Assembly (NCBI RefSeq): GCF_963576545.1
Contig: NC_083638.1
Coordinates: 22,669,090-22,733,089, forward strand
Direction of reading: 5' to 3'
Length of the DNA stretch: 64,000 bases
Origin: Limanda limanda
Lineage: Eukaryota > Chordata > Actinopteri > Pleuronectiformes > Pleuronectidae
The notes under the pieces are model-generated. The model did not search any database. It saw nothing but the letters and a program-made list of their open reading frames with translations, and was not told the origin of the DNA. Below, piece by piece: positions 44,821 to 59,855 of this stretch. The translations under genes and the position numbers were made by a program. Each line of letters begins with the position of its first letter. The stretch's first letter is position 1.

Positions 44821-47800
44821 TCGGGCCATTTGTTCTGTTAAGTATGTGCTAAATGCTACATGGTAATTATCAGGAGAGGGGGGTGATCTCCATTTTCTGC
44901 AGGGCCCTGAGATCTTTGATAACACTGGAAACAACTTGAAGAGTTCGCAGACCTCGTTCAATGTCACAGAAGTTTCAACACTGATTAAACAACCAGTGAG
45001 AAACAAAATGCATTACAGCTACATTGCACATATATATGAACATTTTTAAATGGAAATATCACAAAGACGAACTGTCAAAATGCTTTTTTTTTTTTTAAAT
45101 TGCTTTCAGAAAAGTGCACTTTAACTTTTGATATGTTTCTCTAAAGGCAAAATTACCCTGGATGATTGCAATATGCTGTGGGGAAATTGAACGTTTTATA
45201 AATTAGAGTTACTTCTATAGCCTGGGGCGTTTAAAGACATTAGTAGTGCATGGGAGTCCAGTGCATGAGGCTGCAGCTAAAACAAGGCACCCAAAGTACT
45301 TTTTTTTCTTCTTCTTTTTCAAAGTGCATTTATTCAGAATTGCTAGCGTTGCTCTTTCTACAGGTCTCCAAAAGACTGGTTTTACACTGTCTACACGCAT
45401 TACTGCCATAGTCTGTTGAAGGCTGATCCTGTCACCCACATCTCTCCTGCAGCCGGGCCACCCAGCCTGGATGTGCCTCCAACATGTCATCCCTCTGTGT
45501 GGTCCTAAACAAAAGAGAAACAGAGAGACAGAGGAAAGCACAGCAGCGCCAACCGAGAGAAAGAGAGATGTTTCAAAATATGACAGTGTCATCTCTGGGA
45601 AGAGGGAGCGCAGCGAAGAGCGAGGGAAAGAAGAGAGGGAAAAAAGTGTGAGAACAAAAGGGCCTGAGGTAAGTTCAGTGGAGCTGTAAGTGGAATTTTA
45701 AACTTTTAAATTATAAAAAAATATATATATATATATTAACAGTATATTTATGTAAAATGTAACGAATAGAAGGGTAAAACCATGCAAGTAATATTTTATT
45801 GATATTTTATTTTGTAATACTATTAATTATAACCTGATATATGGTCATATTTGGTCATTATTATTTTTACCGCTTTTATCTGCAAAATAAGTCATTTGAA
45901 ATGTCCAAAAAACACAAATAAAAAAAAAAACATTTAATAACGTGTGCTGGTGAGATAAGACATTTGCTGTTTTTTTCAAAAGCAACAAATACAACAATAA
46001 ATGTATGACAAAAAACTTGTTGCCAAAGAACTGTTTGGCAACTAATTTTGCTTATTAATCACCAGTTTGTAGTGATTCTAAGCCCAAGAACAACACATAA
46101 TCTCATAAAAGTGTACAACACAATGCTTAAATTCATGTCAGAGCATAAATACAGTACGTTAAAACAGATTTATAACCTGAAATCCTGATTACATGTTAAA
46201 CTGTTACTGTGTAAAAATTTAGGGTGCTATGCTGCACTTTTGTAATTGAGTGTTTTCCTGGTGAGTCCAGTGTATTTTCTGGTCCTCTGTGTTTGTTTCT
46301 GACTGATTTATATGTCAGCTGATGGGTATTAAATAACCTCCACTGCATCAGGCTCATTCGTAATTTGAAAGATAAAGATCTCTGGCTCACATGATAACCA
46401 TCCAGTCCTGAACGTGTTTTGCGTTAGGGAACCGTTTTGGGGGCTTATTGATACCAGTCCACTTCTGTGATTTGCGCAACAATACATTATATCATGAGAA
46501 GATAAGAGTAGTGGAAACAAATGTTCTGTAAGGCAAGTTGATTATCCAGCACGAAGCTTTTCTCTCATTATTACAGCTGAGGTAAAGTATACACATGACA
46601 CTCATAACTATTACCAGTCCCCTGTGCCTCATTTGGCTTTACGATATTTGCATCTGCTTGCAGCCATACTATTACAATGAGTAGTTTACCAAACCATTTG
46701 TAATTATCTAAAATGTTCATATTTTGTCTGGTATTTTGTTGATGAAACACCTCACAATTTTTTGAAATGGTTTCCTTGAAGTGTCAGTTTCGACTTTCTT
46801 ACAGTAAATCAGTGATTGTGATTTATAGTTATAGGAGAGAAGAGGCCAAAATGGCAAAGTCTAGAGAAAGACAGTGCATAAAGTTGTCGTATTTTGGCAG
46901 AGTTTATCTCTCTGTGAGAAAGGAGGATGCTTTTCTTGCCAAAGACAGAAGACAACATCCGATCTGCAGGATTTTGCAAGCATGGAGTATATGACAGGTT
47001 GGCTCCCCACCTGTAATCCAGAGGTCAAAGTGGGACATAAACACAGGATATTCTGTGCTGGAATGTCTTCAAGAAACCCCATGTTAGGTAATAGCCACTA
47101 TATAGTTTCACTGACACATGGATGATATCAGTTATTTTGAACCTGAAGTGTTTCAAGGCACCAGAGCCTCAAACATGTTGGATGATCCAACCGCAGTTGA
47201 GGCCGTTGTTTTTTCTCTACCCAGGCTTCATACATCTTTTCAGGGCAGCTATTATTTATTATTGAAGCAGTTTACATTAGCTCTGCAGTAAAGAAAAAAA
47301 AAAAACACAAAAAAACACAACACTACCTATTACATACTCGTTTCATGGTTGTATTTCATACAGTATGTGGCAAAAGTAGGTAAGTAGCTGAGTGAATTAC
47401 GTATTCAGTTAGGTGGAAAAGTCCTTTATGGAACCGACAGTTTTAAAGCTTTTCTAAGGAGCTTTACTTGACATGTTCAAAAAACTGTTTGCATTAAATC
47501 GGATGTATTTTTTGCAGTTGTGTGCTGCAGGTACAGATACGAAAGACAGAACTGCATCATCTGCCTACAACAATACTTTTTAACTACTTCTAAGTAACAT
47601 TCATTCCACAGTTGGGTCTGTCTTCTGTTGGCGTCTAGAGGCTTTTAACATACATCATTAACAGCAGTTAACAAAGAGAAGGAACTGCTTCAATGTTTTA
47701 GACAAAGAGTTCCTCTAAATGTTAACCCAGAGTCTCTCAATATAGTTGGCAAGTTATTATTAACATCTCTTTTTTCACACTGGATTGCAGCGTGATTTCA

Positions 47801-48294
47801 CTTTTTTCTCATCCTCAAATATCGTTTGTGCAAGAACACTGCCAAAGGTTCAAAGTAAAATACAAAGCTGCATATCTTTTGCCAGGCCAACGGCGGTAAA
47901 ACGTCTAAATAAATGGAGTGAGACTTGATATCGCCAGTCATGTGCAATGTGTGATGTGTTGAGCAAAAGAAAACAAGTGTGATATTTTTAGAACTGGAGG
48001 AGAGGTGGTTTTGGTTTTATATGTGTAGGAGTTAGCAGAAAGTAGAGCCGCGCACACTTCGTCAACAGGTGGTGATGCCACGGGACGCCGAGGATCTCAC
48101 TTTCAGCTCATTCTTTCATCCACACCTCTCTGGTCTGAGCAGGCTGGGTGGAAAAGAAGAGCGTCTGCACACGATATGTTTTTTTGGGCAGACTTCGAGG
48201 AGTCAAACTAACATTTGGGGATTACTATGCCATGGCGCTCTGCTGAGAGGAGAAAGCTCTTCATTCAATATCATAATGTGTTTTGATTTATTTT

Positions 48295-49060
<766 letters not shown>

Positions 49061-50571
49061 CTTCAATGTCAGTTTCCCAGAAATGACTCACAACATTGAA
49101 TTTCGTCTCCTCCAAGTCATCACATTCTTGCGGAATAACTTGGTGTAAATTGTGCAGACACAAACCCCAAAGTGTGTTTAGGTAGAACAACTCAGCTAAA
49201 TCCTTACACCACATGTGCACAGTGTTTGTCACACATACTCGCTACTGCTCCACTGCACTATAAAACACATTGACTATGTCCAAAACCCAAAGTAATTCAC
49301 CATGTGGCAAAGTCCCTCACAAGTAATGACATGAGAGAGCGAGTGTAAACAACATCATGCTATCAAGACATCATGGGTGAGCAGCTGGGTGACTAAAAGG
49401 TGCTGCGCTGGTCTGCAGAGAGTCCGCTAATGATCCTTCATGTGAGCTGCACATCCTGTCCCAGAACCTCCTGCCCAGTTATCTTCACTCACTCTCTGTC
49501 TCTCCCACACACCACATTCATTATTTCACTCGCACTCTCCTGTTCTATCCTGCCTCCTTCCATTCTCAATCACTTCTCGCGTAAACACAATAATACAGTC
49601 GTAGGGTGTCCTGTGGAGCCGACTTTCTGCCAACGCTTTCATTGTCAGATCAAGCCATCCATATGTTGGTAAACAACACGCTGCAAATGCCTGGCCTGGA
49701 AGAAACAACAGTGTGTTCCTCATCATTTGTTGTGAAAACAGTTCCTCTGGCGGCCTCCCTGCCCCCGGCCTGCGTGTTCCCCACTGTAAATCATGATGAA
49801 ATGACTTGCAGGTGTCAGGATTAAAGAATACTCTCAAATGATTTCGAGCCAAAGACACGGTCACAGCTGCTTCTCTCCTTTTGCAAGGTCTTTTTATTAC
49901 CGTTTTGTTTTTCCGGTGAGTGCGATGGTCTTGTTGTAGCAGTTGGATGAAAGGCCAACCACCAGAGGGCTGAGACCACACGGAGGTTCGGCCGCAACTG
50001 CTCTGATGTGTACAGTATTTAATACAAATGAAGAAAAACAACACCCAGACATCTGAGGGTGTTCAGCATACACTGTTTGCCTGCTGACAGTATTTAGCAC
50101 ATAACTTTTTCATTTGTATATTTTTTTTAACTTTAATTTGCCCTGTGCCAGTTTTTGGAACCCAGATCAGTAACAATGTATTGTAACTTGGTTTCACTTC
50201 TGTAGTTCTGGTCATTAAACAATAACTTATCATTCACTATACATTTCTTACAGATTTTTAATTTCTTTCACCTACACAGCAACTACAGTAGGTTAGTATC
50301 TTTCTCTTTGCCAAATGTATTGTTTGTTTCCACCTTCTGATACAAACCATGTGTATCTCCTGAAGTAGCTCCAATATATGTTGGTATGCATACATTTATT
50401 ATCATGGCTGTGATAATTAACATGAATTTGTGGTTATAACACGGTCCCTGTTTGGTTTAAGCACAAAAAACAGGTACGATAGTAGGAGCCTGGTACTGGA
50501 GCAGTTGAATAAAAGCCAGCAGCAAAATGGAGCACAGTGATTGTTAATGTTATCAACTATACCTGTATTTA

Positions 50572-50830
50572 ACAAAGAGCTTGACCGATTATCAGCCGAT
50601 ATGAGCCTTTCACAGACATGTATCAGCGCTTATGTTTGGCAATATGAAAGCTTTTATTTTACAAAACAAACAATGCAGGACGGTGTGTATTGTATGTGTA
50701 TTTAGGACCTTTTTTATGCCCTGGATCAGCGTTGGTCCTCAGAAATCCATATTACTCTGGCTCTTTTTGACAAAATGCTGTTTGAAAAATCTTTTGAAAT
50801 AGTGTAGTGAGCAACTGAATAAAGTATGAT
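50572..50830 (+). repeat. Dispersed fish repeat (CCGATTATCAGCCGATAT type)
   Basis: GACCGATTATCAGCCGATAT, GAGCCTTTCACAGACA and GCTTTTATTTTACAAAAC in order resemble a widespread teleost interspersed repeat. Right boundary uncertain. Confidence 0.5.
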
Positions 50831-53800
50831 TGTAAACATATTTGCCAAATTCTTCATCAATGAGATTTGAAGGGGCACTTCCTTTAATACCTGGCTTACT
50901 CAAAAGCAGGGAGTAAACATAATAATCTGTTGAGGGAGTCCTGGTTACTGTAGGTGCGCCAGTGAAATGAGACTCTGCAGATCAGGCTGCTGAGTGAAGT
51001 TTATTGGACCACTTGTATATAGTGTAGAGCTGTTCCAAGCACGTACCAGCCAGACTCCACATGCAAGTTTGACGTAAAGCGAGTGTTTAGAGGGCCCGGC
51101 CTGGTTTTATCACACTTGGACAACAAAGTTATAATTATGATTACTTTGCACCTTGAGTCCAAAACCCACTATAGGTTTTATATGAGACTGTCAAGCAGTG
51201 ATGAGCTCCACTCGGCAAGGCCAAATGGAAACTGGATACTCTCTGGGATTAGATAGGGTGATTCTGAGGTTTTTCTTCAGTACACATTCCTCGCAACAGG
51301 CACCATCTGCTCAAAGTGCGCTTTATTTATCTAAGTGCATATTGTCTGTCTTTAAAGTTAAATGAATATATTTACAGTATAAACTCACGATATTCATGTT
51401 CAAAACCATGAAACCTTATATCTCATATTAACACTAACTAACTTTGTATAAATGCTCCCTTGTCATGATCAGCTGCAGCTGGACACAAGTTTCAGTCTCT
51501 TTGAGTTTGGATTTTACACTGTGTGTTTGACATCATTTAAATCTATAAGGAGCCTGCAGTGCGTCCACGTCACTGTACATGGCAGCTGTGTTACTTTCCA
51601 CAACAGGGTTGACGGTAACAGAGCTGGCAGGTCAAGCTACAGTGGCCATTACTGCTGATCTAATAAAGAGCATCACTGCGTGTAGCGAGGTTTACATGCA
51701 AACACATAAATTATACAGTTTATCCATTACTATAAAGTTTAACCAAGTTCCTAATATCGCTGTTTCCAGCAACTAGATGTTATGACATATGAATAATGTT
51801 TTTATTAACGATGTACCCCTTCCCCTCAAGGTTGTGCTCACTCACAGCAAACCTTCACAGGTTATATTGTATTTTAGCTGATTATATATCCTGTAAAGAT
51901 TATGTGGGCGAGTGCTAACTAAGCCTTATTTGGCATGAACTCAACAATTGTAAACGATTCATTAATTTGTAAACACCTCTTCCCTGTTTTATAGACACTT
52001 CAAACATACTTGACGAAATTAACATTGGTGTTACGATATTGTTGACAATGTCTATTTTGAGATGCCGATAATTTGGTCATTTATGGGGCCATATTTATAA
52101 TGCAAAGTCTAATGGAGTAAGTGTTACGTACAAAAAGCACATTGTTTGACTCATACTGGACTTTGCTACAGCGCCTCTTTTCATCCTCTGTGATGACTTT
52201 GTGATGACTTTGTGATGTCGAAGTTTTACTGAAAAAGGTTTCCCTTTGCCATGGGGAGGAAAGGTCATTTTGTGGCACTTAATAGGAAAATTCAGATCCA
52301 CCCACAGCCTCTGCAGTTGGCTTTGTAGTTTGTGTTAGTGGATGACAATTTAAACCTCTATCACCTGTGTCAGTACATGAAGTCCAAAGAATTTCAATAA
52401 ACAGCGATAGTGTCAACAGGACTTGTTTAGGATGGATGGTGGAAATATACAAAGCGACCATGGTTTACATCCCGAGTCATCTCTGTGGTTAAACGGAAAG
52501 ATTGTGGTTGTGGTTAAATGTACATAAACACATTATGTCTGAAGTCAATGTGTGTGTTAAACCAGACCACAAACGTAATGGTATGAGTGCTGAGACATGA
52601 CTATTCAATAGCGCAATAATGTTGTAATCTCTATATACTTATATATATATATATATATATATATACACTATACTGCAAGAGTTGATATTTTAGTGGAAGA
52701 CATATATGTTGTCACAACATTTAAGACTTACCAATATGTCCATTAAAAATACTTCTAATACAACAAAAAACATAATCAGTCACAGTTACGTTTCCTCCAG
52801 ATTGGGTTTTGTGCTTTGTTTATTTGTGTTGAAACATAATTTTTAGGAGACGTTGTCGGTCCAGTGACATCATGTAGCTCCACCTTTAACCACAGGAGGT
52901 GTAATGGCCGTAAGTGAAAACACCTGTGTGTGTGTGTTTGTGTGTACGAAGCCTATGATAAAAACATAAAATAATTAGACCTGTCAGATCTGTATTTTAT
53001 TTATATGTTCTTTTATTATAATTGACAGGATATTCAAGAAAATACGATACTCAGTTTTCCAGTAATTTGATGTTAAACACCTTTAACTATTATGTTCCAG
53101 ACTAAAATTCCCCTGTTTGGAGAAAATGACTCTCAGGACACTTTTACAACCTGCTCAGTGTTGACGAGATGAACATAATAATGGAGAAACCACATGAAAA
53201 AGAGATGGAACTTTGAAGCTGTGACATGAAAATCACAAAGGTGATTACACAGCTGAGTCATGTTACGTTCACAGCCTGTTCCCAGTGTGTCAGGCCTGAC
53301 AGTCATCCCCTCCAGACCTGCATGTTCAGGAACAACCCCAACTGCTCTGGTACAGCAGAGCACCTGTTGTGAGATGAAGCTCATAAAAGAAATTATGCCT
53401 AGAAAATTACCCTGATATTGCCTCTTCTCATCTTAAACAGACAATTTTTTTTTAAAGGGTACTTGCTCCTTACCTGGTGTTTATAGTTGTCACTTGGAAA
53501 ACCTTGTATGACTAAGGACAAAAATGGAGCCATTAAAGATCAAACAAAATCAGATTTTCTACAAATAAACATAGTGGTTAAATTATACCAAAGGCTGTAA
53601 AGATGTATATAAACATTTATACAACGTGTAACCACTTCCTCTCACTCTACATAAACAAAGTAAAATTACCCCAGATACAAACCGAGGTTTCATCTTGTTT
53701 ATGTAGAATCAAATAACAAATTAAATCAAATGTGCATGAAAACGGATTACATGGACATATCATTGTGATAAGAAATATCTAAAATGACACAAACCATCTC

Positions 53801-53837
53801 GCAGAAACATTTGTTTGATGAACTTTACTTTTTTGGG

Positions 53838-53914
53838 GGTTCATGTCCCATCCACTAACATAGAGTTGGCAGGAAGCAAGTGAACAGTCATACCGTACAT
53901 CTTTATATAAAGTA
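53838..53914 (+). repeat. SINE-like dispersed repeat, fragment D
   Basis: CATGTCCCATCCACTAACAT matches CATGTCCCGTCCACTGACAT of copy C about 280 bp downstream. The CTCF-like core is absent. Confidence 0.45.
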
Positions 53915-54110
53915 TGTACTGTGTATAAAGATGGATGATGTGTCTCAACTTTCTCCCGCTAGAAATTCAAAAATCAAGCTAAAATATTTTAGATAAGAAT
54001 GCTGCCGTTTTTTTAATTTAGAGACAGACGGGATGGAGCCAAGGTAGCAAGATCCCACCAATACACACACTCGACCAATCACAATGTTGACGCATGTTTT
54101 GACTATCTAG

Positions 54111-54242
54111 TTTGAGACATGTCCCGTCCACTGACATAGAGGAGGAAGGAGTTATGACCTATACTACAGCCAGCCAGCAGGGGGCGACTGAGAAACATTG
54201 GCTTCACTTTTGCGGAGCTGTCATGTCATTTATCTACAGTGT
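54111..54242 (+). repeat. SINE-like dispersed repeat, copy C, with CTCF-like core
   Basis: Contains ACTACAGCCAGCCAGCAG then GGGGCGACT, and TTGGCTTCACTTTTGCGG. The core CCAGCAGGGGGCG (54174-54186) is a full match to the CTCF consensus. Confidence 0.65.
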
Positions 54243-55525
54243 GTGTACATGCGCACAATCTAATGGAATCCACCCGGCTCAGCTTGAGACACAGGATATT
54301 AAAGCTACACTCTGACGATCTTTCAACGCAGCTTTGAAAAACATGTCACAGAGGAGGAGCGCGGCCTCGTCCTCTCCTCCTAGATCCGGTCTCCTCGACA
54401 TTATGCATTTTATTAGCTGCTGCTGTGGCACCTGTGGGTTCTGAGGCAGGGACGTATGCACACAGCAACCAGGACCATCTGCCGCCTGTAAATGTTTGTC
54501 AAAGTGTTAAGCATTCTCAATTGGTCATGGACCTCTTTGTAAAGTTGTTATGTTTTATGCTAAGAGGGAAGGAAAGAGCAACAGGAAGACAAACAGCCTT
54601 TATGAATTCAGTTAAGCGACACTCTACCCTCAGTGCAAATGAATAATCCTCCCACACTATCCCCCTGTTATTGTTATGTCAGAGGGGACGTCATGTAAAC
54701 GGGCCCTGATTGTTTTGAATTTCAGGATTTATTGGAAAAAGGATGTACCTTTTAATCTCCCCGGTCACTACTTAGGATGTGTAATAGTCTCATCGTCAGA
54801 AAAGTGCAAGTCAGGATTAATTAATGTTGTAAAGGACAAAGACATACCGACCTTTCCTTTACACTCTGCAAAATACAAATCTAATTCAAAAGTCTTTTAA
54901 AAATGCATTTTCACACAATGACAAGTGCTATTCAATAAAGTTAATTTATAATATTGTATATATAGCATATAAGGTCTATTACATCATTATTAATGACAAA
55001 ATGTATATCTGACTACATTTCCCAAACTTCTCCCATCCAACAAAAACAAACAGCTAATAAACTTACATAATTATTATAATAAGTAATTTAGCTACGATTG
55101 ATAATAGATATATAGTTGTAAATTGAGGGTGTTTCATGTGTTACCACAGAAACCAAGCCAGTCTGCATCTCTGAGCTTTTTAAACAGCTTGGTTTGTATT
55201 ATTCTGGTTCACATTTATTGCAAATCCTTGTATAGCCACAGTTTATCTGCAAAGGAGGATTATGCCAAATATTTCAGATGCTCTCTTTTGGTTATGTGTC
55301 TGAGACCAGAGGTTTTGATACGAGAAGTGTGTGGTTGTCTGATTGGATGTTTCGTTCAAAACTTGGCAAGTCAAATGTAAATATAATCCTTAGGTTCTGG
55401 GAATGATGTACGAAACTGCCAGAGATAAGGCAGATGTGTTTACTCCTTAATATTAAAGTCTTGTATGAGATATCTGTGTGTCCAAATACAATTACATGGA
55501 GGCCTCCCCTCAGACAGAATTGCTG

Positions 55526-55538
55526 CCACTAGAGGGCG
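55526..55538 (+). promoter_or_regulatory. CTCF-like site CCACTAGAGGGCG
   Basis: Full match to the core CCA-[CG]-[CT]-AG-[AG]-[GT]-GGC. No repeat family was recognised around it. Confidence 0.4.
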
Positions 55539-57461
55539 ACATTATCATGTTGACTCCCACACAGCTAACCCAAACTGGATCTTTTTGCTTTTGTGCAAAC
55601 CTTACAGGATGATTTGAACAGCAGGTTGTTGTTCTTGTCTTCTACTACGTTGGAAACAAACACACACATCAGGGATGTGTGAGATGAAGACGACAACCAG
55701 GAGAGTGCAAGAGACGGGAATTCAAAGACGAGGGTATACACCCCAAAAATCAAAACATCTAGAGCATGCAGAGAAAATGTACGAATTGTTTTCAATCGAA
55801 TAAAAGTGAAGTCACTGTTGTTTCTGCTCTGTTGTGTCTTTGTCCCCGAAACACTGATTATACTCCCTCTACCAGGATTTTCCCTGTTTGTGCTATAAAC
55901 CCCGATGTTGTCCTTGTCTGTGGCTGTTTATGAAAACACTCTGCACAGGGACAAGTTACGTCTCAGCTGGAATATATTTACACAGCGAAGGAAGCCATCT
56001 AATAAGAGGGTGTAGCTGCCTGTCTGTCTGACAGCTCCGCGCAGGGAAAACAAAACATTAATAAATAAATAAGGAAAACAGTCTGGGCCTCTCACTCCCA
56101 CCCGGTCTCCCTCTGGTTTATCCGAGTCGTATCCAGCCGTCCTGTGGGGGCCGGAGCCGTGCTGCGGAGTCTGAGCTTCAACGTGCTACACTGCAATCAA
56201 AAACACCTGGCCTCGGGGCTTGGAATGGTCACAACATTACAGCATATGAACGAGCCAACTACTCCATGTAGAGGCCCCATAATTGTTGGACTGAAGAGGA
56301 TTTCTGCCTTTTCCTTTTCCTTTTACTGCACAGTTTTACTATTGTTGTAAGACTTAATACCCAGTGTCACTTGGAACCATCCGATTCGGTTTTTATGAAC
56401 GCAATTTTTTTAAAACAATGAGGAATTGACCGGAGAAATGTGCGCTAGCTCACCAGCTGCCAGCCGAGGGGGAAACGCAGCGAACTGACTGTCCTTCAAA
56501 CTTTTAAGTGATTTCCAACACGCACGCACTCTTTCACACCTGCAACACAAAAAAGGACTTGGCATCAAAACATTTCTTTTGTGTTTTAAAACGTTGTGCT
56601 TCATGACACTTTCGGCGAAATTTGGAAGATTTGGCCGAGGTCCCGAGGAGCTGGATTTACACTTCTGGTGCTTGTTAGCTGGGATGTTCTCAAATCAAAG
56701 GGCATGATTTCACTCAAGCAGTAATGAAAAACAATATTATGTTGTTTTTGCACGCCCTCGTTTCTGGATTGCTTTAGATTGATGTCACAAACAACGCTGG
56801 CCAAGAAATTATACCTTAACACACTTGTAAACTACTTGATTGCCACGAGTGACATTACCCAGAGTTTTATAATCCCTCAAGCAGGCAGTTACTGAACACA
56901 ATACACTGGGATAATCAACTGGGTTTTCCACTTGTGTTGGAAATGTGCGTCGGATAATGGAAAAGCATGGCTTCAACCAGTTGTGTGAATTTTATCTATC
57001 TTTATCTGTAACTGCAAATGACCGAGGGCTCACGTCTCACCGAAGACAAGACGCAGCGAGGAAACAAAGATAATGTGAAGCATGAAAATGAGCGAAACGC
57101 GAGGGGGGAAAAGTTGGACAAAAGTGAATTGTTGTAATATTAATGGGAATACAAGAATAAGAATTTTCCTCCTCATTATGCCCAAGCTGCCGGGCAGGGT
57201 CTCTGGTTTCTCCCCCCTGCCGTGCCCTGGCACCCCCGCAGCATCCCCACAGAGACGGCTTCCTTGCCGTGATGAGCTTTTGACAGGCCCCAAAACAGCC
57301 TGCTTAATGCTGTGCCAGGCCAGACATGGAGCGGCTGGGATGCTGGCAGCTTCTTGGCCCACACCACGCATCACGGGCCTCAACCCATTCTACCCCTCCT
57401 TTTCGTCCTCCTCTCTCTCTCTCTCTCTGTCTCTCTGTCTCTCTCTTTCTAGTGCCTCAGG

Positions 57462-57474
57462 ATTGTTATGCAAA
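57462..57474 (+). promoter_or_regulatory. SOX-OCT composite motif ATTGTTATGCAAA
   Basis: SOX half-site ATTGTT directly joined to the POU half-site ATGCAAA, the classic SOX2-OCT4 spacing. It lies in a GC-richer patch (57080-57700) just after a CT-rich tract. Confidence 0.45.
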
Positions 57475-58805
57475 GCTTTCCGAGCAGCAGATTGTGGGAG
57501 TTCTTTCACGCACAGATGTATCCGCATCATATTTGAACAATCTGTAGTCGTAGTGAGAGCATTGAGGCTGCAGAGCTGCTGTTATCTGGGCTGGGCAGCC
57601 AGGTGTGAGACTCACCTGGGACATGACCACACCTTCCAAAGACAGACGCTCACTATCTGGAATCGCACAGTAACTTTAGCTCTTTGTCTCAAATAACCAC
57701 CGACAGCTGTTGATCCTCCAGAGCCCCTTAAGGATTGTGGCCCTAACTTTAATATAAGTTCCTCATTGATGCATAGCTTTACAAACATCCAGTGTAGAAA
57801 GAAACAGACATGTCAATGCGTCTTTTGCTACAAAAAAAATCTGCTTTTTAAAAGATATATGGTGATAACTATAACATGATAATAAAAGATGAGGCTGCAC
57901 AACCAGGAACAAAGAAACACTACTGCCATCCAGTGTTGACAAGCGAGTACAACCTGCAGAGCTTCAAAATAAACGTGTTGTCCATCTGCTACAAGACGTG
58001 ACTACACAAGGATAACTCATTACAGCGACACTATGCCTTATCCATTTGTGGTCGGATTTATGGCTTTTGAACTGTAAACATTGCTCTATAGAAAAGAAAA
58101 AACACAGAATGCTTGTGTTGTGACATTCTTATCTCTGCTGGTTCACTGCGCTCACATGAAACCTGGTCGTCCATAGATTTAAAAGTTGGCAGCAGAAATG
58201 TGTTCCTGGAAAAATAAGGAACAAACTCTTAATAAACAAAACAGCACAGTGTGAATATAGTAAAATAACAGTGCACGTGTATTTTATTGAGCTGTACTGA
58301 ATATTAGAAGCACATGTTCCTGCTGCAAAACAGAACAGAATTAAGTGGAAGACTCTGCAACACACAAGCTGCTGCTGCTGTTGGGGAAAGAGTGATGGGC
58401 CTTTACTCTGAAAACATTTAAAAGTGTGAAATCAGGCAGGACCACTGAGATTTTCACAGGAGACCAGTTTACCATGTGTACAAACAAACACTGATGCTGC
58501 TGCAGACGGCCACACAGACTCTCACTGTGTTTCACAGACAGACGACGAGTTTGTCTAATGAATCCTTCTATTTGCAGGAAATGGGGGAATACACTCATAC
58601 AAATGTCAATTAATTGTGATTATTTAACTTATAATAACTCGGCTGCAGAATTTACTGCAAATGTTGAAGTAGATTTTCTGAAGTTCTGTTTTTTAACATG
58701 GTTCTTGAAGCAGACTCTTTGAGGCCAAATACTGCTCCTGTTATTACTATGTAGAAATTAGCAGAAGTAACGTTTTATAAAACAGGTTCATCCCAGTAGA
58801 GTACA

Positions 58806-59033
58806 TACCTCCGCCAAGGCCCTACAGTCCCCTTATTAAACCACATTTAAATCCCCTGGATCAGGACTTTTATTTGGATCGGCACCATATTGCTCACACT
58901 TATACATCTCAGTCCCCTTAAATTGTCTGATTTCTTTTCATCTGTGAATCAAGAGAGAAAGGTTAAAAAAGTCCTACCTAAATTTACCAGCAAACAAACG
59001 GACAGGGGTAAAAACACAACCTCTGAGGTGGAT
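58806..59033. mobile_element. MITE-like dispersed repeat, copy 2
   Basis: Begins TACCTCCGCCAAGGCCC, includes AAACCACATTTAAATCCC and CAAACAAACGGACAGGGG, and ends near ACCTCTGAGGTGGATA. Confidence 0.65.
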
Positions 59034-59700
59034 ATAATAATCATGGAAGGTACAGTCCACACAGATATCAGTTATTCCTGGGTCCCATAGTTATATCTGC
59101 TGCTGGAGATGCATTCACCTCAAGCAAATTCTGCAGAATAAAAAAAGGATCAAAATTGTTCATGAGGTTAGTTTTTCTCAAACATAGAATGTCGGTGAAA
59201 TAAGAGGAGATGTATGATATTTATCAAAGTTCCACTATCTGTGAATATGACACAACTGTGACGAGCATCAGCACCAACATGTCCAGTAACACCTGGTACA
59301 GTTCAGGCTCCACTGAGCTCAGCAGATCTGATTGTAATAACTGTAATGCCAATGTCTGTGTATTTAACAGACGAGCAATCACTGGAAATGCTGCTCTCTG
59401 ACCACACGCACATGCAGTAAACTCTCCATGTCTGGTGAATGTTTTAAAGCAAAGAAAACAATCGTAAGAATGTGAAAAGTTGATAAATCATTCCCATGAC
59501 CATGTTTTACAACCAGCACTCAGCTTGAGACACCTCGGCCGTTTTTTCTCCTTTGACAGATTCACCCACAAATCAGGGAATATTTTTCTATCTGCATCAC
59601 TGGTGAGACAGCTGCAGGACTCTCATGAATGTTACAGCCACATATCACGCTCCCTCAGTCAACAGACATGACATGAACTACTGTATGTGCAAGCCTCCTC

Positions 59701-59704
<4 letters not shown>

Positions 59705-59792
<88 letters not shown>

Positions 59793-59813
59793 CGCACACA
59801 CGCACACACGCAC

Positions 59814-59852
<39 letters not shown>
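59705..59852. repeat. (CT)n-(CA)n compound microsatellite
   Basis: About 35 bp of CT followed by about 113 bp of CA with CGCA interruptions. Confidence 0.97.

Positions 59853-59855
<3 letters not shown>

Noticed and set aside
49526..50044. 172-residue minus-strand open frame
   Set aside because: No family resemblance and composition like translated non-coding DNA; would need transcript support.
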